In this document: positions 22,522 to 33,646 of the stretch, piece by piece
Numbering within the stretch: the stretch's first letter is position 1
Layout of the letters: the number at the start of each line of letters is the position of its first letter
NCBI GenBank assembly: GCA_902651635.1
Contig: CACRSC010000023.1
Coordinates: forward strand, 36,324 to 100,323
DNA: 64,000 bases
DNA from: Mastigamoeba balamuthi
Lineage: Eukaryota; Evosea; Mastigamoebida; Mastigamoebidae
Reading direction: 5' to 3'
Made by a program: the position numbers and the translations under genes
Notes under the pieces: model-generated
What the model was told of the DNA's origin: nothing
Databases searched by the model: none
The model's input: only the letters and a program-made list of their open reading frames with translations

Positions 22522-23997
22522 TCAGAGTGAGAGTACAAGCATCATGACGACCTGGAAGGCGCCAACGATGAGCAGGAAGTACCTGTGGTAGTGCAGGCTG
22601 CTGCGCGGCGTCTCAAAGTCGCTCGGGCCCTCGCTGCTGTCAAAGAGCCTCAGCGTGCGGACGACAAACGACGCCATCGCGATGCCCATGTACAGCGCGA
22701 CAACGAGGACAGCAGGCGAGCCGCCCAGCGCGAGCCCCGACAACATCGAGCAGACGACACCGACAAAGACGTACGACAGGTACGCGATCAGGTCCAGCAA
22801 GCGCACGCTCGTGTTGATGACATACATCGCAGTGCGAACCGCGATGATCTCGAGGGCCAGCACAGAGAGCCCCTGCGGGTCGAGAATTGAGGCACGCTTG
22901 ACAGAGAGAGCCCGACAGGAGTGGCATGGAGCGGAGACAGCAGAGTGACGGCACAGACGAGTACAGAGAAAGTAGCAGAAACACAGGCAGAGAAAGACAC
23001 AGGAGACGATCAAAATCACACGGTAAAGGATAGGAGCCCGAGACAACGAAACCGTGAAAGAGACCGGGGCACCGCCGAGGCAGAGGCAGGGGGACCTGGG
23101 AGGGGCACAGTGGGTGGCTTACCTTGGTGGCAGCCCAGCTGAGGACCTCGGGGGTGAAGTCGTGCTCGACGCCGCGCAGGAGCGAGTAGATGAGGACATA
23201 CGTGATAAACGCCATGAGCGGTATGTACAGGTCTGGCGCGTTGATGTCGTCCCTGGGCGGCAGGAAGATCTTCCCCCCGTCGTCCGTATTGATCGACTGC
23301 CTCCTCCACCCTCCCTGCGCGTCCCCCGCGAGTGAGAGGAGAGACAGAGGCATAGAGGCATAGAGGCAGCGCGAGAGTGAGAGAGTGAGAGAGTGAGGGA
23401 GTGAGGGAGTGAGGGAGTGAGGAGTGTGGGTGTGAGAAAGTGGTGAAGCGGGAGAGACAGAGACACAAGAATCACAGAGATCACACAGAGACAGACAGAG
23501 ACAGAGGTACATAGATAGGGAGAGAGATGGCAGGTGCCCTGTGCTGTGCCACGGGGCGTACGCGGTGCAGGAAGGGGATGACGATGAGCTTGAGCTTGTT
23601 GATCACGTAGCTGTTGCTCACGTCAAAGTACCTGCGGACCGCGTCCCCGTTCACCACGGGCATCTGGCGGCACACCGAGGAGGCGCGAGGGACTACGTGA
23701 GGGAGGGGACGCGTGTGGGGCAGCAGCTGTGCCGGCGGGGCGGGGCGCACGTTGTTGCGGAGGTAGTTGGAGCCCGAGCTGAAGAGCACCTGCGTGAACG
23801 GCGAGATCGCAGCGCCCTGCTGCATGAACTGCAGGTAGTTGCCCTGCGGCGCCTGCGGCTGCTGCATGGGCTGCGGCGCGGCCACGGGCTGCCGCGCGCG
23901 AGACGCGTCAATACGCGACGGCGGGGCGGGGAGAGGCGGCGCGAGATACGGAGGAGGGGAAGAGGGGCCCCGGGTGGTATCCGCCGGGGCTGAACAT
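22522..23997 (-). CDS. YIF1: YIF1-family ER-Golgi membrane protein
   Basis: I prefer the ATG at 23997 ([16 protein letters not shown]). A 62-nt intron then joins it in frame to [20 protein letters not shown]. The family signature follows: a short amphipathic segment ([19 protein letters not shown]), then the [20 protein letters not shown] block, then [20 protein letters not shown], which is the most conserved line of YIF1. Four more membrane helices follow ([75 protein letters not shown]). YIF1 partners YIP1 in COPII/COPI vesicle traffic between ER and Golgi. The proline/glutamine-rich N terminus is cytosolic. One intron carries a long GAGAGTGAGG simple repeat. Confidence 0.88.
23336..23500 (+). 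repeat. GA-rich simple repeat in a YIF1 intron
   Basis: Units of GAGAGTGA and GAGGGAGT are reiterated, followed by (GACA)-rich sequence, inside an intron between the INAPDLYIP exon and the upstream exon. On the gene's own strand this is a long polypyrimidine stretch. Confidence 0.8.
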
Positions 23998-24149
23998 CGA
24001 CGGCGGCTGCGGGGCGGAGGCTGGTGGGGAGCGGCAGAGGGCTCGTCAGCAGGGAGCCGGGAGTCGTGAGAAGCGCACGGTCGCTGGGGTTCATCATCTC
24101 TGGGCGCGTAGCGGTGACAAGGCGCGCGTGGCAAACAAAGTGATTACGC

Positions 24150-24180
24150 AAGATTCCGCAAATATCTGAGGTCTCCGAAA
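24150..24180 (-). promoter_or_regulatory. Possible YIF1 promoter motif
   Basis: GATTCCGCAAATATCTGAGG and TCTCCG lie about 160 bp upstream of the chosen YIF1 start. They resemble the GATATCTC/CTCCG motifs near other genes. Support is weak. Confidence 0.25.
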
Positions 24181-24327
24181 ACAAGTCATCCGTTCAGCCA
24201 GCCGAATTCAGCACAGCACAGCCTTGCGTGGCGAAGTCCAACGGGCAACAAAGCTCCATGGAGGCTCTGGCCTGGAGCCTGCCGTCCTACCGAGCTCTCA
24301 AAGGGCCAGATATTTCCCTTCAGATTT

Positions 24328-24399
24328 GGGCTTGTGGCGCAATGGAAACGCACCTGACTACGGATCAGGGGATTCCAGGTTCGAGCCCTGGCAGGTCCG
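24328..24399 (+). tRNA. tRNA-Arg (anticodon ACG)
   Basis: The 72-nt cloverleaf has acceptor stem GGGCTTG/CAGGTCC (with two G-U pairs), discriminator G, D-arm GGCGCAATGGAAACGC, anticodon stem CCTGA/TCAGG with loop CTACGGA (anticodon ACG), and T-arm CCAGG-TTCGAGC-CCTGG. A T5 tract at 24402-24406 is a good RNA polymerase III terminator. It has no intron and closely resembles eukaryotic tRNA-Arg(ACG), which decodes CGU and, through A34-to-inosine editing, CGC. Confidence 0.95.
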
Positions 24400-24581
24400 A
24401 CTTTTTGCTCTGACACCACCATGTTGGGACAGGAAACCGAACCAACACCAAGGAACCCGTTCCAGGGCTGTGACGCACGTATGCCATGATTATCGTATGC
24501 TACCACTACTACTCTGCCCGCAGGCAGGCATAGTCGGGGTCTAAGGGTAAGCGAAGCACTGGTTTATGGCTCTTGAGAGAG

Positions 24582-26145
24582 TCACAGGTGCTCCATCGCC
24601 ATCGGAGCAGGAGCGTTCCGCAGGTCGTCGAGGGCCGCCATGACAGTGTCGAGCTTGCCCCTGAGCACGCTGACCGCCGACAGCACGACCTGCTCGGGCT
24701 TCATGCACCCCGTCGTCTGCAGTAGCCGGACGCCAGTGCGAGCACTGGTCAGCAGCAGAAGAGGCGCGGGGAGAAGGGGCAGCTGGTGGAGCCGTGCCTC
24801 GACGGTGAAGGTGAACTTGTCCTGGCGCTGCGAGATCTTGACGAGGTCGGGCTTCTGGGCCTCCTCGGCAAACGACGTGCACTCCTCGCAGAACATGCAG
24901 GCGCTGGGGTTGTCGATGAGCACGTGCTCCGTCTGCTCGTCGTACTTGAACACCAGCGTCGGGCACGAGTGCGCAAACGCCTCGCGGCCCTCGGGCGACA
25001 GCTCCGCGATGCGCTGCGGGTTCAGCGAGATCACCGCCTCGGGCGCGAAGACGGAGCAGCAGACGGGCGACCACTTGGCGTGCTCCTTCCCGATGCCCTT
25101 CTTCGCAATCGCCCTCAGCTTCAGCTCCTGCCGCTTCCCCAGCTTCACGATGCGGATGGCGTCCTGCAGGTCCCTGCGGGGCCACCCCACCTCTCGCGTT
25201 AGCGCCCCCCGGACGCTGGCCCGCCCTCGCTGGCGGGGTTGAAGAGGGCTGCTGCCTTACTTGTGCACGGGGAGGACCTCATCGATGTCCTCTCGCATCC
25301 TGCAGGGGGGCGAGGGCGAGGGCGAGGACAGAGGCAGAGCGAGTGAGGGCGCTGGACAGGGGGGAGGAGGAAGGAGGGTGCGCGTGGGGCTCCTACGGAC
25401 GTTCCGGGGACGATGTGGAGGTCAGCGCTGGTCACCTCGATGATGTCGGGCCCGTCGGGGCACGACACGCTCAGCGAGTACTCGACAGAGCAGTTGGGGC
25501 ACCTCCCGTCACACGAGCAGTCCTGCGGTGCGCGGGGGCCCCCCACCTCAGTGCCCGGGGGGCGGCTGTCGCGGGCAAGCGGGCAGAGAGCTCACGCGTG
25601 TGTTGGAGTAGCGGTCGACGTTGGTCGAGTCGAGCGGGATGAGGCCCACCCTGTGCGCGATGAACTCGTCCGTCAGCACAGACGTGTTCGTCTCGATCTC
25701 CACGAGGTCGACAGAGAGCGTGGGCACCTCGGAGATCATGATCCTGCAGGGTTCCCCCTATCAGAGGCGGGTCCCCCCCCTCTCCTCCTCCCGCGCTCCC
25801 AGCGCGACAGGGCGCGCCCGCGATTGGCGCGCGCGCGGTGGCGCAAAAAAATCAATCAAAACAAAAATCAGCCGCGCAGGCAAAAGGCACAGGCGCGGGC
25901 ACAGACGGGGACAAACTCGACACCAGGAGGCTGCAGCCGCCGCGGGGCCGCGCGCGGGGGCCGCCGCGGCGGCTGCGGAGGCGGTTTGCGGGGCCGGACC
26001 TGCGCAGGGTGTTGACCCAGCTGAGATCGGTGGCCTCGACGACGAAGCGCAGCTCGCGCTCGGCCTCAATGTCGCTGGACGACGGGCTGCGCTCTGCGAA
26101 CGCGACCTGGGGCGCGCGCGTCAGTCTGGCGAGGTCCAGCTCCAT
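24582..26145 (-). CDS. RPB3: RNA polymerase II subunit RPB3
   Basis: The ATG is at 26145 ([16 protein letters not shown]). At least five exons follow. The family markers appear in order: [17 protein letters not shown], then [20 protein letters not shown] with [17 protein letters not shown], then the zinc loop [10 protein letters not shown] (C-x-C-x3-C-x2-C). After that come the [19 protein letters not shown] and [10 protein letters not shown] blocks, and a C-terminal helix ([20 protein letters not shown]). The GKEHAKW block and the zinc loop favour RPB3 over the paralogous Pol I/III subunit AC40. RPB3 dimerises with RPB11 to nucleate Pol II assembly. The promoter is shared with the divergent small gene at 26295. 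Confidence 0.92.
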
Positions 26146-26294
26146 TTGCCCGCAAGACAACGCGTTCGCGCGGGCTCTCCTCTTTTTTTTCCAAAGAGTG
26201 TATCTTGGGCGTATCTTCTCGCCCCCGCGCAGATTCAAAGGCACACGGCAAAGTGTGCCCCCCAAACCCCCACGCGTTGGAGGCCCCGTGCGCG

Positions 26295-26749
26295 ATGAGC
26301 ACGCCGCAGACCCCGTGCGACAGCGGACGCTCCCGCCCCGCCTGGGGCGAGTGCTGACACACCTCTTTTTGCCTGCAGTGTCAAAACTGAGAGCGCTGTG
26401 TGCGACACCTGCGGGCAGCCCTACGAGCCCGACAGCACGTCGCAGAGCACCTGCGGCACCTGCATCAAGTGCGAGCGCCCTCTCCCCCCTCCTCCGGGGG
26501 AGGTCTCACACCCGCACGGCGTGGCCCAGGGAGCAGGAGGTGCTTGCGATAGAGGAGAAGATCAGGCAGTGCGAGGAGGCGATCACGCAGACAGAGACGC
26601 TCCTCACGATGATGCGCGAGGAGAGGAACGAGGTGGGCCGCTGCTCTCGCGGTGCCCGGGGGGGCTGTCCCGCTGACGCCCGCGCACAGGTCACGGAGAG
26701 GATACTCAAGAGACAGACTCTGAGGCACGGACGCCGGGCAGACGGCTAG
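26295..26749 (+). CDS. Small zinc-ribbon/coiled-coil protein, unknown
   Basis: There are four exons, about 112 residues. Exon 1 (ATG at 26295, MSTPQTPCDSGRSRPAW) joins across a 28-nt intron (26351-26378) to a cysteine-rich segment with CDTCGQPY and CGTCIKCERP. That is a C-x2-C ... C-x2-C-x2-C pattern able to bind zinc. A 31-nt intron (26503-26533) then leads to a charged helix (QEVLAIEEKIRQCEEAITQT). A 57-nt intron (26633-26689) precedes the last exon. The frame stays open through all three joins, which supports the model despite the tiny introns. I do not recognise the family. It lies divergent to RPB3 with only 150 bp between the starts. Confidence 0.55.
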
Positions 26750-26965
26750 CACACCAGACACCGACCCCCCTCCCTTGGGGAGGGGACATCAGCAGCAGCA
26801 GCAGCGCCCCGTGTGTGGGGCGCTGCCTCCTCTGGCGCTCGTGTTGAACAAAGAGAAAAGAGGAACTGTTTTTGCTTCAGCTGCGCTCTACTACAGACAC
26901 CCGCGAGGGGACGAGGACCACCAGAGCGAGGCACAGATAGGGCCACGCACCCTCGCCCCCCGCTC

Positions 26966-27779
26966 TCACTGCGTGTAGTGCTCCGGGTGGTACTTCTTGC
27001 CGTTGGCGACGGAGCACTGCCCGATGATGAGCTTGCCGCAGCTGGCGCACTGCTCGCCAGAGGCCTTTGCGTAGTCGTCTGCGCAGAAGGGCTTGCCCCT
27101 GTGCTCGAAGAACTCGCCCGACGCGAGCACGACGCCGCACGCGTCGCACTTGAAGTGCTCGTCGTGCCAGACCTTGCCGCAGGCCGTCAGGCAGTGGCCC
27201 AGCACCACCTTGCCGCACCCCGCGCAGCAGCGCTTGTGGATCACTGGCCGCAACGGGAGCCGCGGGTCAGTAACAAAAACGTCCCCCGGACACAGAGAGA
27301 GGTGCACGGAAGGTGCAGCGGAGGGGAGCTCAGTGCGCACTGTAGTAGTCCTCCTCGCAGTAGGGGAACCCCGCCTGCGCGTAGTAGCTGCCGTCGGCGA
27401 GCTGCTTCTTGCACTTGGTGCAGCAGAAGCACGTCGGGTGCCAGTGCTTGCCCGCGGCCTCGATGGTCTGGTCGCCCTCGATGGCCCGCAGGCACCCGCC
27501 GCAGACGGGCCGCGCCGCGCGCCAGCAGTCGTCGCACCGCGGCTGGCCGTCGGCGTCCACGCGGTAGACGCCGCCGACGAGCGTCGCCTTGCACGCGACG
27601 CAGACAAAGTGCTCCTGGTGCCAGAGCTTGCCCATGGCGCTCACGGCGCTCGTCACGATCGGCGACCCGCACGCCGCGCACGTGCCGCTCGCGACGGGTT
27701 CGCCGCGCAGGGCCGACTGCAGCTTGCTCGACATGCCCGAGAGCATGTCGTCGAGCGAGGCGAGGTCGGTGGCGCTCAT
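26966..27779 (-). CDS. LIM-domain protein (three and a half LIM domains)
   Basis: Two exons (intron 27244-27340) encode about 238 residues. After a short leader (MSATDLASLDDMLSGMSSKL) come LIM1 (from CAACGSPI, with WHQEHFVC), LIM2 (from CGGCLRAI, with HWHPTCFCCTKC) and LIM3 (from CAGCGKVV, with VWHDEHFKCDAC). The protein then ends in the first zinc finger of a fourth LIM (CASCGKLIIGQ ... KKYHPEHYTQ). The exon join restores EDYY-M-IHKRCCAGC. Such LIM arrays, as in paxillin or PINCH, are adaptors at actin-linked adhesion sites or in the nucleus. The leader could be an LD-like motif (LASLDDMLSGM), which would point to a paxillin-like protein. Confidence 0.88.
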
Positions 27780-27960
27780 TGTTTCCGGTGTGGCGGGCAG
27801 ACAAGCGGGTGGGTGCAGAGCTGGAGCGTTGAAATACTGGGAGTTCGAGAATCTCCGGACACCAACCGCCAAGATTCACGCCGCAAATTCCACAAGTTAC
27901 CCTGATCTGCCCGCAATGCGAATCGCAATCCACTGAGAGATACGTGTATGAATACACAGT

Positions 27961-30900
27961 TCACAGTTGCGGGAGGTCTGTGGTGTTCCCCCCTGCAGTG
28001 TTCGGGGCGTCACCGGGCCCGGTGCTCACCCCGCTGGGGCCATCGCGGGATCCCGTGTCCCAGATCTCCCGTGGCTCCTGCTCCTGCTCCTGGTAGACGG
28101 GCACATCGTCGTAGGCCTGAACGCCACCCATCCCGCCAGAGTACAAGTCAACGCCAACGCTCTGGCAGTAGGTCGGGACCTCCTCGTGATCGGCAGCAGC
28201 CGCTCCCTGCTGCGGCAGCTGCTCTCCCGTTTGCAGAAGGCAGACCGTGAGCAGGGTGCCGTTGTAGACGATCTCTCTGAGCTGGTCAGAGGAGCGGGTG
28301 TGCCCTGTGACGTTCGAGCACACGAGTGCTGTCGAGGGGCTGGCTCGGGAGCACAGGAACTGGGCAAGAGAGATAGCCTGCCCCCAGCAATCGAACGAGC
28401 AGCATTTGGTGATTATGATTCCCGATACCTGTGTGAATGCGGTGAGGCGACATATTACATGCGCAATGCCGCACGATTGGCCCTGTGGCAACCCCCATCT
28501 TGAGACTTATTCTCGGCGTGCTGTCAGAGGAGATGAGCATCGAGGCCATCCACCGGGGAAATTCGGTGAGGACGTCTTTTGCTAGTTCCTTCATCAGCCT
28601 GCCATGGTCTTGCACGTCCCCCAGTACATTCCCCACCACAACATACTCATCAGCTGTTATAGTGTGAATACACTGCGGTGAATCGTTGCAAGACTCACCG
28701 ACAGTCCTCAACGGTGCAAGGCCGAATTTTGTTGCCCGTGAGTCGAAGAACGAGAACAGAGAGTTCAACATGCTCACAACCGCAACACCGTCCTGCTGCC
28801 AATACGCAGACTCGAAATCTGCAATTCGAATTGCCTGCGAGGTCTATGAGAACAGATTCCCATACAAAGATGGAAGCCCTACCAGTGCAGTTCCGGAGGG
28901 GACATGGGTCGCATAGTACTTGGAGTCGTTTTCTGTTGAAAGGAAGGACCAAACCTTGTCGGGAATTACATAATCAAGAAGGGCTCGTTCCAACTCCTTT
29001 TCCTTCAAGTTTTCCTGCTTGTTGCACTTTAGCTGCTCCTCTGTTGCGTAGGCACTCCTTATCTGCCTCTCCATAGAGTGATGCAGCACACACAGAGTGC
29101 ATGCTGAGACAACCAGCCAACACGCAGAATCGGGCTCGAGCCTGCAGCAACTGTTAATACGGGGGCGCATCAATTGGAATAACCATCTGCAGGCAAAGAG
29201 AGGAATTGTGCCCCACACTGTTGTCATAGAGAGTGGAACGGTGACGAAGAACGGTATCTTTGCGGAGTGGATCCACCACAATAGGCAGATTGGTGTGATC
29301 ATATAGCTGTCATAGAACATGTGTGTGGCGATCTGAACTAGGAGAACGATAATCAACAGGAAAAGGGCGATCGAGTACAGTCCCCAATAGGCCACCGGCC
29401 TAGAACGAAGCGGGAGCAACGTCTCCCCCAACGGGAACCACGAGAAGAACATTATCAACAAATAGACGCTACGGTAGAGGTCCGACCGGTTGGTCAGAAG
29501 GAATATTGTGGCCAAACGCGAGATCGATATCAGAAGCGCATAAAGCAGACTGGCGTAGAGTGTATGCTTCCAATACCTCGACGTGTACTTACGAAGAAAC
29601 CTGAGGCAGTCGTGAGAAGCGGGCCATTCGAGTGAAGGCGAACGCCATCTCTCCCTCTCGGAACATCAGAGTCACAGGGTTGTAGTTTGCAGAGCGGATG
29701 ATGATATCTCCATTTATGACAGACCTAAGACTTACCGCGGGCCTCTCTTTGAAGTCTATCTGAGGCGTCTCCGTAACCCTTATCACATGCATAAGAAGAT
29801 GTTGGCACAGAGATAGGGGGCGCACATGACGGTGAGGGCAAGCTCTTCCACAAGGGGTTGGACCAGCTCGAAGAGATGTGTCGAGGTTTTCCCGCTGAAT
29901 TGCGTTGTCTCGTTCAGTTGTAAGTACACAAGTGATCCCTGAAAACGGTGTTAGAAGGCAAAATGAACGAGTACCCACGTTCAGACTCTCGGCAACCTCC
30001 TGGGTGATTACTATCTGCCCTGGAGCAGCCCCTTCTGCAAGCCTATTCGCAGCGTACACCGGGTCTACGGAGGTACTCAGTGCCGGTGTTGGGGGAGTGC
30101 TCATACATCCCCATATGTTGTAGCGAGGCCTCAGCCGCCCGATCACACCGGCAACAACGGGCCCGGACGCGAGGCCGATTTTCAGTGTGATGTTCAGGTT
30201 CGTCATACTCTGTTCTCGCAGCTGAGCTGCCATCCTCTCCAGGGCAATGGCAAATTCGCAAGCCGCACTGCTTGAAGGCGACGCAGACCTGAACGCGACG
30301 ACGAGTGAGACCGCAGAGCTAATAAAGGAGGACGCACAGAGACAGCCCTGATGCATACAAGATGCAGTCGCCATACGAGATGACCTTCTCGATACCATAA
30401 TGGGGCGCCAGCCCGTCGGCAGACACTAAGTACATCGACGCGGCCTCCAGGCGCTTCTCCGCGCAGCCCAGCGCATCGAGCCCCGAGAGGTGCACCGAAA
30501 CGACCACCGCGGACGGGCTCTGCTTGGCGAACACCGGGTCGAGGCTCGGGACGCTATCTTCTTCCTCCTGCAGCATCTCCGCTAGAGGCGCCCCAACCGA
30601 GTCGACAACAGCGGCTATACGCGCCGCTGGGAGAACGCGGGTCTCGATGAGCCTGCAGGCCACGTCCTGCGGGAACATGGCCTGTATGATCGAGTCCGCT
30701 GCCCTGCGATCGACCGCGGACTGCCTGCGCTCGCGCTCGAGGCGGACGTGGGCGGCGTAGTTCCCCCTGGCCTCGAAGGAGACCAGGGAGCCCATGATGC
30801 AGATGGCGACGATCCCTTGGAGGCAGCAGAGCGTCTCGTACCAGAATTGCGTTGACAGTGCGCAGACTAGGTAAAGAAAAGCCCCGATCACCGGCAGGTA

Positions 30901-31550
30901 CGTGCAGGCGGCGACCACTCCGGACCGCGGCCACGGGACCGCCGACAGCAGCGCGTTGGCGAACACCACGACGTAGGAGCCCCCCAGCGGGTAGAGCCAC
31001 ACGGAGAAGCCGGTGTCCGCGGGGGCGGCCGCGTGGCAGAGGGTGTGGTCGAGCACGATCAAAACGGCAATCGCCACCCCGTGGGCTGCGGCCATCGCGC
31101 CCTGCGCCAGCCCCACGGGCACCACCGACCCCACGATGCCCAGCCCGCTGAGCGCCCAGAAGGCGACCAGCAGCACCACGTACGCGCTCTCTGTGTACCG
31201 GAACGCCCTGTCCGGGCACTCGCGGGTCCCGCGCCCAGTGGCAGCCGTCATCACCCCCAGAAGCACCAACGGCACCATCTGCATGGCGCTGGGGCACGCA
31301 TGGCGCAGGAGGGAGGCGACCAGGGGTGAGGACGCCTCTGGCGAGGGGAGGAAGGCGGAGGAGGAGGAGGAAGCGGGAGGGTGTGGGCATACACGTAGAG
31401 AGCGACATAGGGGCGGCTGGCGAAGCGGGCCGAGTGGTAGCGACGGAAGGCCTCCTCGACGAGGGGCTCGCGGAACCTCTGCGTCCGGAGGACCGTCAGG
31501 TCGAGGTCCTCGCCTTGCAGGAACGGCGACTTGTCTCCCGGTTCCGCCAT
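27961..31550 (-). CDS. Two-cassette transmembrane adenylyl-cyclase-like protein, partly degenerate
   Basis: The likely ATG is at 31550 (MAEPGDKSPFLQGEDL); another in-frame ATG lies at 31568. The architecture reads membrane cassette 1 (about 31270-30790), cyclase homology domain 1 (about 30560-29970), membrane cassette 2 (about 29520-29090), then cyclase homology domain 2 (about 28890-28300) and a Glu/Gln-rich tail to the stop at 27961. This is the M1-C1-M2-C2 plan of animal transmembrane adenylyl cyclases. Domain 1 has VVVSVHLSGL where the first metal Asp should be, keeps YGD (second Asp), and after splicing reads WGYPVYAANRL in place of WGDTVNxASR. Domain 2 has IADFESA and, after splicing, RTVADEYVVV, so both metal aspartates may remain, but WGQAISLAQF has lost the Asn/Arg pair. 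Catalysis would need the two domains to complement each other. Confidence 0.78.
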
Positions 31551-31763
31551 GCACCGGAAGGACTGCACTCAGACTACTGTATCTCGGCCCAAGATCTGGG
31601 GCGCTGGCTGTGGGGGGCCACAGAACTACACGCAAAGCATTGACCCGAAACGGAAATCCTTCTTTGCATTGAATCTGACAGGGCGGGCGGCAATGCAGAG
31701 TTGCATATGCACGGCCAGAACGTGCACCTTCTGCAGGGTGGAAGGAAGCGACAACGGCTATCC

Positions 31764-33536
31764 CTATTCCAAGTACTTTTTGCAGGCGGAAGGCGCGCGA
31801 CCACGGAATTCTGCGCAGATGACTCTTCCGAAGCCCACGTAGTCCGCCGCGAAGCACGGCACGCTGTTCCAGAGGCAAAGGTGGCGCCCGTTGATCCGCA
31901 CTGTTGGGCTCCACACCGCCTCGTTCTCCTCGGCCAGCTGCACGCCCTGGCTCAGCAGCGAAGCTCCCTCCGGGCCCAGCGCGCACGCGCGCAAGGCAGT
32001 GGCGTTCATTTGCAGCCTCCGAGCGCACCCGCCGAGGTTCGCAGGGATGTTGGAGATGTTCTTGTTCATGCACGTCGCGAGCTCGAAGGCCCTGAGCAGC
32101 CCGTGCCTCCTCTCGGCGCAGGACGTGATGGCGTTGCCGATCATCTCTGTCTGGCCGTGCAACGACCAGAACCCCATCGGGTACTGCGGGTGCCGCCTTG
32201 CAATCCAGCCGAGCCTCGTGTGCATGATCGAGCCCAGGTCTCGCAGGAGCGGGATGAAGAGGCCCTCCAGGTTGGCGGTATCTGGACACTTGGAAGAGGC
32301 GAGGACCACCACGCCCACCTTGTCTCCTTGTGCAGGGGCTGGGCCGGAGCAGCTCGGGTTCGAGGGGGGCGCTTGTGAGTCATACGAGGAGGGAAACAGC
32401 TTGTTGCCAGAGAAGTTGGTGCTCGTGATTGTACATGTGCGGTACTCCTCTGGCAGAAACCCCTCCAGCGCGTTGTCGTTCAGGTGGAGCACCTGCAGGC
32501 TGGGAGCCTGAGTGGCGAACTCCTTTGGTACAGAGCCGCTGAGCCGATTATCGTGAGCATCAAGGACTGTCAGCGCCGAGTGCCGAGAGGGCAGTGACTC
32601 AATGGGTCCATCGAATGCATTCCCGAATAGAAGTGCTTCGCCGAGACCAGCAACTGAAAGTAAGCTCTGCACAGGGAGTCTCCCTGACAGCCGATTTCTG
32701 CTGAGGTCTATCGTCCGCAGCGAACTGCTCATACTTGTCGGAACAGTTCCATCGAGCGAATTGCCTCCGAGTAGCAGAGTCTGCAGGTCTCTTGCTGCGC
32801 ACAACTCCGATGGAATGGTACCCGTGATCTGCATCCACATGCGGGGTCAAAACCGATGCAACAGAGGTGCCTCGCACATGATTGTCCGTAAGGCCGAGAA
32901 CCTTAAGGGACTCACAACCTTTGAAGGCGTCCAGAGAGCCGCTGAATGCATTGAAGTCCAGGTGAACGTACTTGAGCTTCCCTTGTCGGCGAAGGAGGGT
33001 GAGTGATGTGTCTGGAACTGTGCTCGGCCGTGTGTTGCTCACTGAGGTTCGCGAAGGGCAGCGGGCCACTGAGCGAGTTGAACCGAACAGAAACAGCCCA
33101 CAAATCTCTCAACCGAGCGATGCCCTGTGGCAACTTTGGGCCGTTGTCAGATGCGACCAGTGGGGGGGGGCCCACTCTGCCTGCGCACCTGGCCGCTGAG
33201 CTTGTTGCCTCCCAGGTCCAGTGCCGAGAGTCTTGGCAGCGCCTCCAGCAGTGGCGTGACGGTGCCCGCGAGCCCGTTCCGTGCGAGGTAGATCCCTGTG
33301 ACGTGGTGGAAGGGGTCCGAGGAGCACGTGGGCGCGCTGCAGGTGACGCCGTCCCACGAGCAAGGGTCTCCGACGCCGCTGTCCTGCGACGACCGGGGCC
33401 AGCCGTCCTGCCGCGTCCACGAGGCCGAGCCCCCAGTGGCCTCGTAGAACGCCACCAAGGCGTCGCGCTCTGAGGAGGGAAGGCTGGCGCGGACCGCCAG
33501 AACCACCGCCAGCAGCACAGAGACTGTTGGGACCAT
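31764..33536 (-). CDS. Secreted LRR protein fused to a GILT-like domain
   Basis: The signal peptide starts at 33536 (MVPTVSVLLAVVLAVRASLP). It is followed by a plant-type LRR N-cap (SERDALVAFYEATGGSASWT ... CSWDGVTCSAPTC) and a series of 24-residue extracellular LRRs (LDLGGNKLSG, IDLSRNRLSGRLP, LDAHDNRLSGSVP, LHLNDNALEGFLP). Without a stop the frame runs into a domain resembling gamma-interferon-inducible lysosomal thiol reductase: VGVVVLASSKCPDT, GFWSLHGQTEMIGNAI, ELATCMNKN and TVRINGRHLC correspond to the CPxxC, CQHG..EC.GN, C and VNG landmarks. The second active-site cysteine and the CQHG/EC cysteines are replaced (CPDT-ANL, SLHG, EM). A thiol reductase activity is therefore doubtful. The protein is secreted or lysosomal and has no C-terminal membrane span. 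Confidence 0.75.
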
Positions 33537-33646
33537 TTCGCAGAACGAGGCGAGAAAATCTGAATCGTGAATCTGAATCTCGGCCTTGCGAGGAGAATCC
33601 CGTTCTATTTGCCAGTTTCAGAATTCAGTGACTACGTAGAGCGTTG

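Noticed and set aside
23336-23500. GA-rich repeat as a CRISPR-like or satellite array
   Set aside because: The units are short, irregular and without spacers. It is a simple repeat inside an intron.
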